Below, piece after piece: positions 38,401-51,496 of a stretch of 64,000 nt of DNA (positions within the stretch are counted from its first letter, which is position 1; each line of letters starts with the position of its first letter). This DNA comes from Episyrphus balteatus. Lineage: Eukaryota; Arthropoda; Insecta; Diptera; Syrphidae. The position numbers and the translations under genes are program-made. Location of the stretch: the NCBI RefSeq assembly GCF_945859705.1, contig NC_079135.1, positions 36,505,679 to 36,569,678 of the forward strand, in the 5' to 3' direction. Under the pieces are notes generated by a model, which searched no databases, was not told the DNA's origin, and was given only the letters and a program-made list of their open reading frames with translations.

Positions 38401-40532
38401 TGAATCAGCTGTGTTAGGCTAGATTATACCCAAAATTGTTTCTAAATACCTACTCTATGACATGAGATAATCTATTGAATAAGCTCGTGTGTACAAAACA
38501 AAATCTAAATACTCCCTGTAGAACTAAACATAAGATTATTCACGCATAACCAAATCATAAAAAAACACAAAAAACTGATTTTAGGGTAAAACCTGTCATT
38601 ATTTTTCTCATGAATTGTCAATGAAGTTGTTTTTCTTTCTTTTTTTTCCCTATGTTAACCTAATTTACCGCTTTTCGTTCCTTTTTTATTTTGCCGATGA
38701 TATCATAAATTGAGTAATGAGTCTCCGATCAAGGAAAAGGTCTATTAAACTTGTATTTCCTACTTTTACAATTCCACACGACATCGACATCTCTCGCACA
38801 CACGAACCCTTTGGGAAACAATAAAAAATTAAATCCATATAATAAAAAAAAACGAAGAATAATAATAATAAGCGATGATACATATAGAGAGATATAATAA
38901 TAACATAGAACTCCGTATTTCCGCTCTTTGCAATAACAAGCAGCAAAATAGACGATCTTATAGGATAGCTCCCGGCAGACAGTGGGTCAATTTATCAGAG
39001 AAATGTGAACAAAAAATTAAGTAAAATAAGTTGGACATAGATTTTGTGGATCATTATTACTAAAATGCATTTATTAAAAATAAAATAACACATTTAAACG
39101 CCATTCTCAAATCTAATCAAAATCATTGAAGTCGTTTTTGAAAACAATTAATATCAAATATCAGATTACATCATGTTTTTGTGTTAAAATACACCACTGT
39201 TGTCCTAAGCGGCAGCGTTAAAAAAGCATGCAGTAGCGCATGCACATCAATTTCTAATCTAATTCTACAGCAGCTGAAGCAGTCGCCGAAGATACATTTA
39301 ATGCCCCTGCCCCATTCGTATCGCACATCTGTGTTTCTTGGCAGAGTGTACAACTTCTACCTTTGTAAAAAAAAAGAAGATATATTGGACCCCTTTTTCG
39401 TGGGATTGCCGGACGTTTGCACGACTCCAATAATATCAACAACAACAACAAGAACTACTAATACTACTAAGCACACCGTTGACCAAGAAAGAGGAACTCT
39501 GATGTTGCTTCTGATCATCGCACGCTATTTAAGAAGCAATTTCCGTAGGCTGTGTTCTTCTGCACAGAGTCAGCCAGTCAGCTTTTTCTCTTGACCACAC
39601 CGTTGATTTTTCTATCATTGGCGCTAGATACTTCACAGCCAGAGTTAAGCTGAGAGAGGACGTCATGTGAATACGAAAAAGAATCACCATAAGAACACAA
39701 AACGAACGTTCGCACATCATCTTGATACCAAAACGACATTGGCGGCTATAAGACGGACGGCAGCAGAGCAGAGCAACGCAGCACAGCAGTGTGCGGAAGA
39801 CTAGGTTGCCAGTGTAATTATGATGGAAGAATAATAATGACTTTGTCATTATGTCATTCCTGACTTGGACTTTGTGCGTCCGTCCGACCGTCCTATTCCG
39901 TTTCGGGATAGGGGAGTGAGTAAATGACACAAGTTTGCGATACGCATGTAAATTTCAGCTGCTTCCAAGATTGTACTTACTCGGGACGAACTATTAAAAC
40001 ATAATTGTTATAGAGTCTTGTCGCTTTATTATTTTTTTTTTTTGTATTATTGTAGTTGTTTTTGTTTTTTTTTTTTTTTCTTTTGTTATTGCATGAGATT
40101 TAATCTCTAGACAGTGATTTTCATCTTGTGAACTGCTGTATGTATTCTGCTTTAGGGCTATAAACACATAAATAGTTTAAGGAAAAAGAATTTTTCGTTG
40201 GAACTAGATAATTGTTGTGTCGTTATTTTATGCACTCAATTCTTTTAAAGAATCTTTGGATGGAATTTATGTTATTCATTCGAATTGCAGTCATTTAATT
40301 TTTGTTACCTGTTCCGACTTGGAAATTAAGTAATCTTACCTTAAAATTCAACTGTGGTAGTTTATAATTTAGCTTATTGTTGTTTTTTGCTTCGGTGACA
40401 AATCTCATCACTCTTTAATGCCTTCAAGTTTATAGACTTTTACAAGTTGGGATTTTGATTTTTAAACTTGTTTTGTTAATTTTGTGCACTTAAAAAAAGT
40501 AAAAAAGTCTCAAATACTTTCGTTTCCTGAAG
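35489..40532. other. Gene-free stretch with less AT-rich islands (35.7-36.9 and 39.2-39.95 kb)
   Basis: The first island has ACGACGACGACGAT (36074-36087) and GTCGTCGTCACCG-type sequence near 36480. The second has AACAACAACAACAAG and ACTACTAATACTACT. Neither contains a frame with recognised homology. The 37.8-38.4 kb part may be decayed transposon coding sequence but I cannot identify it. Confidence 0.4.
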
Positions 40533-43500
40533 AATGTCAACGGAATTATATTGCTTAAAACAACACTTTACACTCACAACCCTTTCCCAAAAATGTTTTC
40601 CTTCAAAAGGTTTTCACCGATTTGTTGAAGAATACTTTCTGGTTGCGAAAACACTGATGACGTTTTATTGGCGTCCAAACACCCGGCAAATGAGCGCAAA
40701 AACGCGTTTTTTTTTACAAATTTTCAAAGATTGGGTTAACCACCTACAAATAATTGGGTTGGGTTAACCACCTAGAAATAATTGGATCTCTGATTGCAAA
40801 AATACCCATGACGATCGTTTTACCTGCGACCAAACGCCCGACAATCTATTTGATGCCAGCTTTCTGTCTATAGCGATTTCTTCAAGTTCTCCGAATCCAT
40901 TTCATATCAGTCGACTCAACTAAGTTCAAACGGAATACTGGAATGGAGTAAACTCTGAGTTATCTCACCAATTTTGATGAGTAAACCCTGGATTAAGTAA
41001 AAAATTTAATCATGTAGTATATGAGTTTGTTGGGGTTTCATTTATTCATTCTTTACTGAAAAACCGGGTTTATCTTGCGCTGAAAAACTGGGCCTAGGTG
41101 TCATTACTCAGCAAAAGCACTCAAGAAACTTGTGAGCAAAGAACCCAACTGCCTATATCCTCCAAACTTTTTGTTTCTTTTTTAACAAACAAACAAAAGA
41201 TACGATTATCACAACAAATAACAATCAATGGGCCTAACATTGAGCCGTTATGAACTTCAAAACATTAAACATTCATATTTACAGCAACTGTACAATAAAT
41301 TCCATTCAAAAATTCCATTTCAACTTGTACATTGGCCTTGTAATTTTTCTTAACAGAACTGTTTAATATTTTGATTTACATTTTACTCCTGTCGATCTAT
41401 CATTTTACTGATGTTGAAGTTTAACATCTAAACAAAAACATTATGATTCAAATTTGTTCCCCCAAATATCTGAATGTATCAATTTTATTAATCTCAGTTT
41501 TTGTTCAGACTCCCAGTTGCTGCTGCCAAAAGAAAAAATCAATCAAAATTAAAGAAAATCCATTGAACTCTTTATGATGTGGCGCGACGGACGTCGATAT
41601 TGCGGTGCCATTGAGTGGGTAGCCTGAACCATGCCATCATAATTTTTGTTTTGTTTTTTCTTATTGCAACCATCAGCCACGTAATAAAGTTCAAATTCAA
41701 AACATAAAGAATGTTAATTGTGAATCATAAATTGATATAAAAGAGTCTAATCATGATTCACAATAGCCTGCTGGCCAAGAGTTGGTGAACAAGAAAAAAA
41801 AAGTAATAATAATAATAATTTCATCTCAAAATCTATTTGAACGTTGAACGATGATCGTCTCTCCATTGAACCAATGCCAGCCAATGCACTCATTTCGGTC
41901 AAATTTTCCAATCCATCGTAATTATTTGTAAGCAATAAAGATTTCCAAAGATCTTTTTTAGTTATTGTTGTTGTTGTTGGAATATCTTGGCAACTCTCGA
42001 TCACATCGAACGCCATCGTCGTCTTTGTGAAAATAAAAAATCAATTTTGTGCAGCCAGCAATGATGATTAAGATACATATTTATCGTGGGGGCAAAAAAA
42101 TCCTAGAGACCTGATGGGGATGTGTATAGTAATCGTACATCAGAAGTAGCATTGAAAAATTGGAAGACCATTTTTCTTATCTCGATTTTTTTTTTTTTTT
42201 TCTTTAGATTCTCAACTTTCCGACTCTCTACTCTACCTCGTACTTGAAATTGTATCATGAAAGTTAAATTTACTGGAAATTTTCATCGTAGATATAAATA
42301 CACGTAAACATATATCCATCTAGAAGAGAGAGAGATTTTTATCTTTGAGATTGTTTTGGCCTTCTTTTGAACTCTTGCCTTGGTTGTGCGGGGTCAAACG
42401 AATTTAATGACTATTTTCTACCCTAGTCTGGTTTTATGAAAAGTGTTTTTTTTTTTTTCTTTTTGGTTCTTGTATTGTTGTTGTTGTAACTTTTCTTTGG
42501 TGTTTAATTAGGAAAATTTGTTTGTTTTCCTTTTTTTCTTTCAGATTTTTTTTTCTCGGTCGACTGAAGAGTGGCGGCCAACATCTTTAAGTTAAAGTTA
42601 AAAAGAATTACAACAATTTGGATTGCGCTGTAAATATGGTTCAGCAGTTGCTCGGTTGTAAGATGGACGGACAGACGGAGTGATGGTCGGATGGATACAC
42701 ACGTGAAGGAACAAAGAGATCTTAATCGGTTTTCACGTCAAGCATTGTTGAATATGCCAAGACCAAGTACAAGACGACTTCGGAATATTATTCTCTTTTT
42801 TTTTATTTGTTTGTTGTTTTTGTTGCAAGTTGCTATTGTTTGTTGTTTTTTTTTCCTTTATTTGACTTACAACGGTACATACATTTTGTAGGTTTATTAA
42901 GGTCAATTGATGGATTCACACAAAAAAAGGTTAAATTATTCACCGAAAAAAAAACTTCACTTTTGTGAGTGATTAAATTTTGTATCCCTCTAGGAACCGC
43001 AATTTTCCTTGCTCACAAAATCGAAACTAGAAAAAACTAGAGCTTCGAACAAAAGTTGCAAATAAGTTGGTCTTTTTCTTCTTCGTTTATAAAAGAGTTG
43101 AGATGAAAACTTTGCTAGACTCAAAAACCTTTTTTCAGCACTTCATTAGTTTCAAGAAAACATTAATGAGCAGTTAACTTAACAACTACTGGGTAACTAT
43201 TAGAGTAACTTCAATAAAAGGAAATAATGCTACGAAAACAAAGTGACGAAGCCGACAGTTTAAGAACTTCAACGAAATTATTGTAATTCTAATTTCAGCT
43301 TATATGCAGATCAGCGACGGTTTTGGGCAAAATCAACTTATCCAACAAGCAGACCCAGCTATCCGAAATAAAAGAAGTAAAATTCGATAAAAACAATCCG
43401 GAGCGTTATTAATCGTACAATAAATTGGAGGTTTATAATAGGCAGCAATAATCATCCGAAATTTTTAGTTAAAATCAAGCCTCGACTTTTTTTTTTTTTT

Positions 43501-46086
43501 TGATATTTCCAGTCTCTGGTTTTTTGCTGCTGCCTGGCAGCAACGTATTTACCTTTCTTTCGAAGCCGGTGATAAAAATCACCGATATTTTCTGGTCAGA
43601 CAAGGCTCGCAATAGCGACAGAGTTATAAAATTTTAATCATAGCTGTGTAAAGAATTTTGAAAGAATCTCAGTATTTAAAGTACTTTGAGAGACGAGAAA
43701 ATTGCCTGCAAAAGTTATGCAGTTTATTCCTTTTGGTTCCCTGTCTCTGAACAATTAGTTTTTCTGAACTCCAACGTGCCTAGGAACCCATTGCATGGTC
43801 CCTTAGTAACTGGGTTTGTGAAGTTCATAATACCTTTGTCCCATAACAGGTTGGAGTTGATTACATCGCAATTTTTCTTTTTTTTTTTAGTGCGGCTTGG
43901 CTGGCTTTCACACATGTTGGCAATGTTTAAGTTTTCATAATTTTTTACATTTCGATCTGAACATTTGGCCACTTAAGAAAGGAATAGATCCAAGTAACAT
44001 TTGAGAAAATTTGAGATCTCATTTTTTAACTCATACATATTTTATCCAATAAGTAATTTGAACATTAATTGGGAAAAGAATCCTTGCCCAGTTCATCGAT
44101 CCATCATCAATGGATGGAGTTCATAGTTCGTAGATTCTCCATTCACTTTGTCTAGCTGATTAACCTTGTTCCGATTCTTTTCTTAAAATTGATTTCTTGG
44201 TCACGTTTTCATCATGAGAAACAATTTTTTTTAAATACTTATGTATGTACTGTACGTGTTCCAGTTTTGCGCCTTCAGCACCATTTTCAATTAATTGATA
44301 CATGGAGAATTACTTCCATTGCTGAGGATATCAAAATGGTATAGTGATAAACTCGTAATGAAATTTTTTGATGCTTAATTTTCGTTAAAAAATAAGTCAC
44401 TGTTAATTTTTTTGCAATCTGGTGTCTATAATGGGCCCCCACCGATTGGCCAAGTACAAATCGATTCAATTTCGTCCAGGTACCTCATTACTTTGTAAAT
44501 CCAGCCCATGCAAACAAAACAGTGATACACTGTGAGAGTAAGAATCTCTATACTTAACATGATTTACAAAAGAGTGACTAAGAATAAATATTCTCAGATG
44601 CATTCTTTAAAAAACAATCGAAACTCTCATAAATAAAGCACAAGTCTTACTTCGCTTCTCAAATTACGAATGCGAGATAACTTAGTTGTGTACCACTATA
44701 AAATTGTTGAAAACGTTATAAAATAAGTATAAAAAAAATAATGAACAAAGAAATGTTCTAACCTTCAAACCTTGCCATCTTTTTTATTCGATTCTTTTTC
44801 CAAAAATATCCTCGTCTTCCAACCCTTTATTGAACTTGGTTCTATAAACTTTGAAGTCATGTAAAATTGTACAAGTGAAAAATTGGAATTTTGCAAAAAA
44901 AAAAAGAACAAATAGGTATGTTAGTATGCATATATTTTTTTGTTTACCTCGCTAAATAGGTAGTTAGCTCATATTTGATAAAATGTATATTTTATGTTTT
45001 TTGGCAGCCGATATCAAAATTTTTCATTATTTTAACCGCCTTCTTCCCTTGATTTGAAAAACAATAACGTGCGACCTTATTGAAGACTTAAATTTTTTGT
45101 TCAGTTGCATAGTTTAAGTTGAAAAAGGAAATAAAAAAGACCAACAACTTTATGGCATACAAAAAATGAAAAAAGAATCTTTTCAACATTTGATGATAAT
45201 AAAATTGTTACGCGACAGCGTGATGATGTTCTTTCTTTAAAAGAACAACCATCAGTGAATCACGGAATGGGATGTAATGTTTTGTTTTTCATAGTGAACT
45301 AAAAGCCGTCCTATATGCTTTCTACTTCTGCGCGGCTTTTGTTCTTTTTTTTCAAAATTTTTTTATGGTCAATAAAGTTTGTGTTGATTTAGATTAAGAG
45401 GGTTCTATATTTTTGTTTTGTTTTTGAACGAATGCACAAAATTTTAATATTACACTTGTGTATGCATTTTAAATGGGAAAATTGAGGTTCAAATGTGGTT
45501 TTTATTAGGTTTTTTTTATCTTTGATGACCGAACAGTTTTTTTTTTGTTATTTACGACTTGTTGGTTATGGATACAAAATTTCAAAATGACCCACACACT
45601 TTGTTTACACGTTCATACTTGACTCACCAACCGGAACGTTTTTTGGTAATAAAATGTACCCTAATTTTTTTTTTAGGGAATAAGAAGGTATCTGATATGT
45701 ATTTAACATAATTACTACTTTGCCTACTTACAACAGTCTAATTTCAATTTTTTTTTTTTTAGTAACTAAATAACTACGAGAAAGCTGAAGAGGTTAGAAA
45801 TTATAATAACATAAACCACATAATTTGACTCCTGTCTAGAGGAGGATCTAATACGATCCATAGGAAGTAGAGGTATAAGGCAAAAGGTAGGGAAAGTTCT
45901 TATGGGGAAAAAGCACATAAGACTGTCTTAGGATATCAATAGTGCGTTTTTTTTATATTTTAATGGACATTTTTTAAATATCTTCCAGCTGCCGTATGAC
46001 AACCCTCTTATTTTAAAGGATTAACGGTCCACCATTCGACAAAATATTGAAAAATCAGTTAATTGATGTATTCTAGTTTTTTAAAG
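40533..46086. other. Gene-free AT-rich stretch
   Basis: A 25-bp direct repeat (GGGTTAACCACCTA.AAATAATTG) occurs twice at about 40733-40783. Other minor items are the hairpin GGTGATAAAAATCACC (about 43567-43582) and long T runs. No gene seen. Confidence 0.4.
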
Positions 46087-46273
46087 GGCACCAAAGTGAA
46101 ACGCCTGGTTCGATTAACAAGACTACAAGAACTGCTGAAAAAGCGTGAACTGCAAATAAGAGAGGAACACTGAATTCTTAGTATCAAAAAGGAGGATTCC
46201 AGACAAGCAGAACTAGAAAGAAAACTGTTCTTATCAGTAAAAAGGCCAAAAGTAGTCAACTATCGACCTTAAG
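46087..46273 (+). pseudogene. Possible decayed coding fragment, unidentified
   Basis: The reading TKVKRLVRLTRLQELLKKRE, then after a stop RQAELERKLFLSVKRPKVVN, is far less AT-rich than its surroundings. It looks like a charged helical protein with one in-frame stop. The sequence just before it (TTTTTTAAAG) could be a splice-acceptor remnant or the edge of a processed copy. I do not recognise the family. Confidence 0.3.
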
Positions 46274-47684
46274 TCCGAACTTTTCATCCACTTGGACGAT
46301 GAAAGCAAAAATGTCTGTCTACCCAAAATAGAAAAAGAAGTTTATTTATCACCTTTGAAGCTGCTGAATCGATGGCCTGTCAGCTGAGCTGTATAACTTG
46401 TCCGAAAAAGAGTATGCCTGTGAATAGGAATTCGTAAGGAATAATTTTCATTCGAACTAGAAAAGATAAAACAACCTTTGTAAATTCAATATTTCACTCT
46501 TATTTGATGATAGGAAGGCATAAATAGAGAAGATTTAAAGCCCTTCACGTTGATCCCTTTTAAATCTTCACAATCACTTACATTTTCCCGAAAGACATTC
46601 AATTCATACGCTTTATTTGTCATCGAATCTCCCACAGCAAAAACCAAGACAACAAAAAAAAGGACAGGAAATCCAATAAATATTGAGAGAAACAAACAAA
46701 AAAAAACCTACATAATCCCAATCCAATTGTTGGTGTTGCCAAAAAATTATTCACACACAAAAATATGTAGGCAAGAAAAAAAAAAAGCAAAACCCAAATG
46801 TAAATAATTTCTTTATTTGCAAATGGGGTGCTGCTCTGTCTGCTCTATGTGTTATATTGGATTCGCCTATTTCCATTTACATGTTTGGCTGTGGATATGA
46901 AATCATTTTTAATCCATTGACACACGATTTTCGTCCTTTATTTTTTCCTACAATAATACCTACATATAATAAAATAAAATACATATATTCTCATATTTTC
47001 ACCCTGAATCGTAAAAATCATTAAGTGAATTATTGGTTATGGGATGTTCAATGTCCATTTTGAAAAAAAAAAAACAGAATTCTACTTTCTGTCTATAAAA
47101 ATATATAGGTACATAAAAACGAGAGAGAAAAAAAGGACATTATCTCCTCGTTCGCAGACAATTTCCTCTTATATTGTCCTACCCGCAAATTATGCTGTTA
47201 TTGCAAATTTTTTTGTTTTTGTTTCTTTTTTTTTAACATTGAATAACACATGCGCTGTAGAAAGTTATAGGAGCAGGCAAGAACCTAGAAAAGGAACCGA
47301 TGGAAAATGCAACTGCAAGCATAAAACACCTATTGGAATTCTATAAAATCTTTTGTGTGCGTAGGTATGGAAAATTTTGAAAAAAAAACACAAAATTTAA
47401 AACCGGCAACGTTGGCAAATCAAGAAAAAAATTAATACGAAAATATTGCGCATTAAATTTTATTTCTATCCCGATTTCCAGTCGGGATTTCCCCTTTTCT
47501 TGTTGTACCTACTTACTTTTTTTCTCGCAAAAAAAATCTATTAATTCTTATACCCCAGGAAGGTCAATCTTCTATTTGCACAGATATTTTGCACTGATCA
47601 GTATTTTATTTCTGCATGCTCATAGTCCTTGCATGATCAAATTATCAATTATTAATAGTTTTTATTGAGGCAATCATATACAAT
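46274..47684. other. Gene-free AT-rich stretch
   Basis: Nothing recognised apart from A/T homopolymers. Confidence 0.35.
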
Positions 47685-47960
47685 CAGTTGAAACTCGATT
47701 ATCCGGGATTCGATTAACCGGGACGCTCTATTATCCGTGGTTAAGATATTTGACATTCTTTCTCGACAATAAAGAAAATGTATTTATTTAAACTCTATTA
47801 TCAGTAATAAACTCTACTATCCGTAATATGAGAACAGGACAGAAGAAGTTCCTTCACTTCTCCAAACTAACAGAATTTAGTGTATATTGCATTAAACAGA
47901 CACTTATCTAACAGATATGGGATAATATACTTTCTGGTTGTGTTTTGTTTTGTATCTTAT

Positions 47961-47985
47961 GTATTGTATTGTATTGTATTGTATT
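47961..47985. repeat. (GTATT)5 microsatellite
   Basis: Five perfect GTATT units inside the pogo-like relic. Confidence 0.9.
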
Positions 47986-48041
47986 GGATAATGTTCGGTT
48001 TTAGTATTTAGTTGGAAAACTGTAAGTGAAGCATTTTGGTA

Positions 48042-48190
48042 ATGGCTATTTCTTTGTTAAGAGAAAATAAAACATCAGGTAAAGTTTTATCAGTACAAGA
48101 AAAAATGGATTTGATAAATGAATTTTGAAAAAGTAGTGTGTCCGTGAAATTTTAACTAAAAATACAAATTCGGCACTCAAAAATAAAGAA
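48042..48190 (+). pseudogene. Remnant of pogo-type transposase N-terminus (CENP-B-like HTH)
   Basis: The frame from ATG at 48042 reads MAISLLRENKTSGKVLSVQE and then KMDLINEF before a stop, continuing with KSSVSVKF. This resembles the opening helix-turn-helix of pogo/Tigger transposases (pattern K.LTL.EK..LI...E.G.SVR). Two stops and a frame problem show it is dead. Confidence 0.6.
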
Positions 48191-48688
48191 TTTTTTTTAA
48201 ATTTTTTTGTAGAGGGTCTTATTTTCTTATTATTTTTTTTTTTTTTTGAAAGTAGAATTATCCTGGAACAACATATCGGGATATACTGCTAGTGACCGCA
48301 TTCACATTAATTTAAACGAAGAAAAACAACGGGTAAAATCCCCCATCACACAATAATGCAACAATTTTTTTAATTTTCTTTAAAATTCATAATACTCGCA
48401 ATTAATCTCATGATTTTGTAATGTGTGTTAGAACAAAAATATGAATTGTTACGTTTTATAGAATAATTTTTTGATTGTTTTCTTTTCATTTAATACATTT
48501 TTTAATAAAAACTTATAAAAACATATACATTTTTTCTTAAAAAAAAAGTTCTATTATCCGGGATTTTCGATTATCCGTAATGGGCTCGGTCCCGACCATC
48601 CCGGTTAATCGACTTTCAACTTCATATAGGGATATTTTGATAGCACTAGTTATTAATTAATATGGAATCAAATGAAATGGGAAGGGTA

Positions 48689-48896
48689 TAGCCCGACTTA
48701 GGACAACACGACTTTGTACACCCCAACTCACGACAGCCCGATTCAACCCATAGCCCGACTCATCGCAACTCGACTCAGGTCGAGTTCTTACCTGAGTCGA
48801 GTTGCGATGAGTCGGGCTATCTTGAGTCGGGCTATGGGTTGCATCGAGCTGTCGTGAGACGGGGTGTACAAAGTCGTGTTGTCCTGAGTCGGGCTC
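48689..48896. repeat. 207-bp hairpin of phased CGACTCA heptamers
   Basis: The inner 30 bp of each arm (48751-48780, 48790-48819) pair perfectly around a 9-nt loop. The outer 61 bp pair with about five mismatches after a 15-nt duplication (TCTTGAGTCGGGCTA) in the right arm. In the left arm CGACTCA-like heptamers start at about 48694, 48709, 48724, 48739, 48755 and 48771, a 15-16-bp spacing. Confidence 0.8.
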
Positions 48897-49838
48897 TGCT
48901 TCTACTATTTACTCATATTAATGGTAAAAAAATATGGTTAAGGTTGTTGTTTTAAAGAGAAATTTTATTCTTTGTAACTGCGTTTAATATTTTAACAATT
49001 TTTTAACGTTCCATTAATTTACTTGACCGAAAATATGGTGCAAAAGCCGCGAAGCTTAACGACGTTTTAAAATGAATAAGTGAAGTGGGGGAGTTATTAT
49101 CCAGTTCAACTGCATTGAAGATCATTACAATCATCGGAAGTCAACGAAAGTCTCAGAAACAAGATGCTTTAGTAGTAGTGCTAGTTTCTTACTACCAGAG
49201 CGGGCAGTACTGCAAATTTTTGTTGTCCCAAAATAAACCATAAACTGTACTATATTACTGCCCTTTATTGCAGAAACAAATCTGGCAGATTAGCATGTTT
49301 GTAAATATAACTGTAAATGAACATTTTCCTGCAGTATTGATATTAACAGAATACCTTTCTCCCCAGAGGACTATTCTGGTTCTTTGATAAGTTTGTTGAA
49401 GATTTTGTTCAGCATTAAAATTTAATGGTGATAAATTGTATTAAGAACAGAATAATGTAAATCCATTTTTTTTTTTTTTTCGAAAATAACTTTTTGATGA
49501 AAACAGCATCTTTGGACGTGTACATAGACACTTCTTCCAAGTCGAACAAAAAATATATTTTGGCTATCGAACTTATGGGGGTTTAAAATCTAATAAGTTT
49601 GAAGAATAAAATAAATCCAGGATTTATTTAAGGCGAGGGGAGGGGGGATTAGGGATCAAACATCTGGAAAAATTAAAAAAAGGCGTTTTTCAATTGTTTT
49701 GCGTCTTCTTCCCTGATGATTTAATTTATCATTTCAGTTTTTCATAGAACCGGAATGTCGGCCCTGCAGTCAAAATAAATGAGTAAAAAAACATTCTCAA
49801 ATGTAAACATAGAAAATTAAAAGAAAAAAATCTGAGAA
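48897..49838. other. Gene-free AT-rich stretch
   Basis: No gene or defined repeat seen. Confidence 0.35.
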
Positions 49839-49846
49839 ATCCTGAG

Positions 49847-50444
49847 CAGGGATGTGACTTTGCTGCAATTGCAGTAGATCTACTGCACTTTTTTCAAGAA
49901 ACAAATCTACTGCCTTTAAATAAAATCTACTGCACTTTTTGTTTAAAATAAATCAGCGAGTTTCATGTGAACAAGATTTCACCCGAAAAAAATCAATTTT
50001 TCAATTTTACTTTTATTCTATTATAAGTTCCGTGCGGAAAGTTGTTCACGTTCAGAAAACTCCCCGTAGTTTGAACTTTTTTTTTCAGGTAATGAGTGAG
50101 GTAGTCGACAGGTCTTTTCTAACTAAAATTTTTAGTGACGCACAAAGGAACTAGTTTTGCCGAAAATGTTAATTCCATTCGGGGGAAACTTACAATAGTT
50201 TTTTAAATTCTACGTGACTCTCATGTAAAAATGTTATGAACATATTATCTTTGTTTCATCGTATTTCTGAATGCAGTCAATGTTCTGTTTTGGTTATTTT
50301 TTCTTAAAAAGAAATAAATGTTAAGTTTTTGTTAATTTTTATGAAATTGTATACAAATATAAAAATCTACTGCGATAAAAATGAATCTACTGCGTTATTT
50401 GTTCAAATCTACTTCGATATTTTTTTCAAAAAGTCCCATCCCTG
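49847..50444. mobile_element. hAT non-autonomous element with perfect 8-bp target duplication
   Basis: 598 bp, ends CAGGGATGTGACTTT / AAAGTCCCATCCCTG, flanked by ATCCTGAG on both sides (49839-49846 and 50445-50452). An 8-bp duplication and CAGGGATG termini are hAT hallmarks. ATCTACTGCA motifs recur at both ends and link it to 18832-19224. No transposase frame. Confidence 0.92.
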
Positions 50445-50452
50445 ATCCTGAG

Positions 50453-51050
50453 GTGCAATCGTATAAGGTAATTTGTTGAAAGTAACATTTGTGCCACTCA
50501 AATGCGATCAAATAAAATATATTTTGTATTAAAGTGATAGCAAAATAGGCATCACAAGAAAAAGTTGAAAAATTATATTAATCACATGAGTCAATCACCT
50601 TACGCAGACCAATTTTGATTTTTGTTACTGACATACTATCAGCAATCACCTTACCCGATTCCATAGGTACCATTACCAAAACCTGACTGTTTTGTCCCAT
50701 TGAATCTTACGAAAAATTTGTAATTATGTTCTGAATAGTGGAGATAAATGCATTTGGAGAAGTCCAATTGGACGCACTAGCTTGAAGCCCAATTTGAAGA
50801 ATTCTACAGCTGCAGACGTCTTTTAATGTTTTCGCTGTTACTGCCTACCAGCAATATTTATCAAATTTAATTTTAGGTGCTTTAAGTCGTTGATAAAGCT
50901 TGTAAGAAACAGGACCAAGGGTTTTGCTGATATGGGTTCCATAAGTAAACTAGTTGGTAATCCGCTTCTACGGTTCAAATTCGGTGGGCCAGTATTGGCA
51001 AATATTTGAACCGTAGGTAGATTTCACCGATTTGTAAAATAGTGTTTGCT
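50453..51050. other. Gene-free stretch with one hairpin
   Basis: The hairpin CTACGGTTCAAAT ... ATTTGAACCGTAG spans 50968-51016, 13 perfect pairs with a 23-nt loop. Nothing else is recognised. Confidence 0.5.
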
Positions 51051-51259
51051 AACGGCCATATTGTTCACTAATTTAAAAAATACATCTAGATGTAAAATTG
51101 TCAAATGTCAAAAATAAATCCAAATCCAAAATAATTTTCCCGATTTTAACGAAAATAGTTAAAAATTACTATTTTTTATTCTCTGTGAGATAGTGAATAT
51201 TATGCATTTGGATTTATTTTTGACATTTTAATTTCTTTACATCCAGATAAAGGCCGTAA
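51051..51259. mobile_element. Putative MITE (ACGGCC ends, GTCAAAAATAAATCC arms)
   Basis: Inverted arms include ATGTCAAAAATAAATCCAAA facing ATTTGGATTTATTTTTGACA, and the outer ends AACGGCC... / ...GGCCGT are imperfect inverses. About 209 bp. Target duplication not resolved. Confidence 0.6.
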
Positions 51260-51496
51260 GACTTATAGGTTCGTCTAAATATATCCAAGTAAGTCTGTGC
51301 TTGACCTCAATTCGTCGAATTCAGTGATTTAAGAACTTGAACCACCACTTTATTTAAAAATATACTTGGAAACGTTAATAATTTATTAAATAGAGTTCTT
51401 AAAAAGAGTTTTCCGCATAGGTACCATCTTGGCTCAAACCAAGAGTACCCAACTTATAAAAAAGAATGTGCTCTATTGGTCCCTAACTCAAGATTA

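Larger units (their letters stand above)
47685..48621 (+). mobile_element. Degenerate pogo/Tigger-like DNA transposon
   Basis: Left end CAGTTGAAACTCGATTATCC with GATTCGATTAACCGGGA behind it; right end CCCGGTTAATCGACTTTCAA. Subterminal CTCTATTATCCG repeats occur at both sides. TIRs of this CGATTATCCGG / CGATTAACCGG type are typical of insect pogo/Tigger elements. A transposase relic is present inside. About 0.94 kb, so heavily deleted. Confidence 0.75.

Noticed and set aside
39181..39594. 137-codon plus-strand ORF in a less AT-rich island
   Set aside because: Crosses CAA-type simple repeats and a homopolymer run, overlaps ORFs in other frames, no recognisable family.
48780..48800. Minus-strand CAG|GTAAGA match
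   Set aside because: Lies in the loop of the CGACTCA hairpin with no pyrimidine tract upstream.
50071..50095. Plus-strand T-tract-CAG|GTAATG resembling a ratchet site
   Set aside because: Weak donor, wrong strand for Nrt, and inside a young hAT element.
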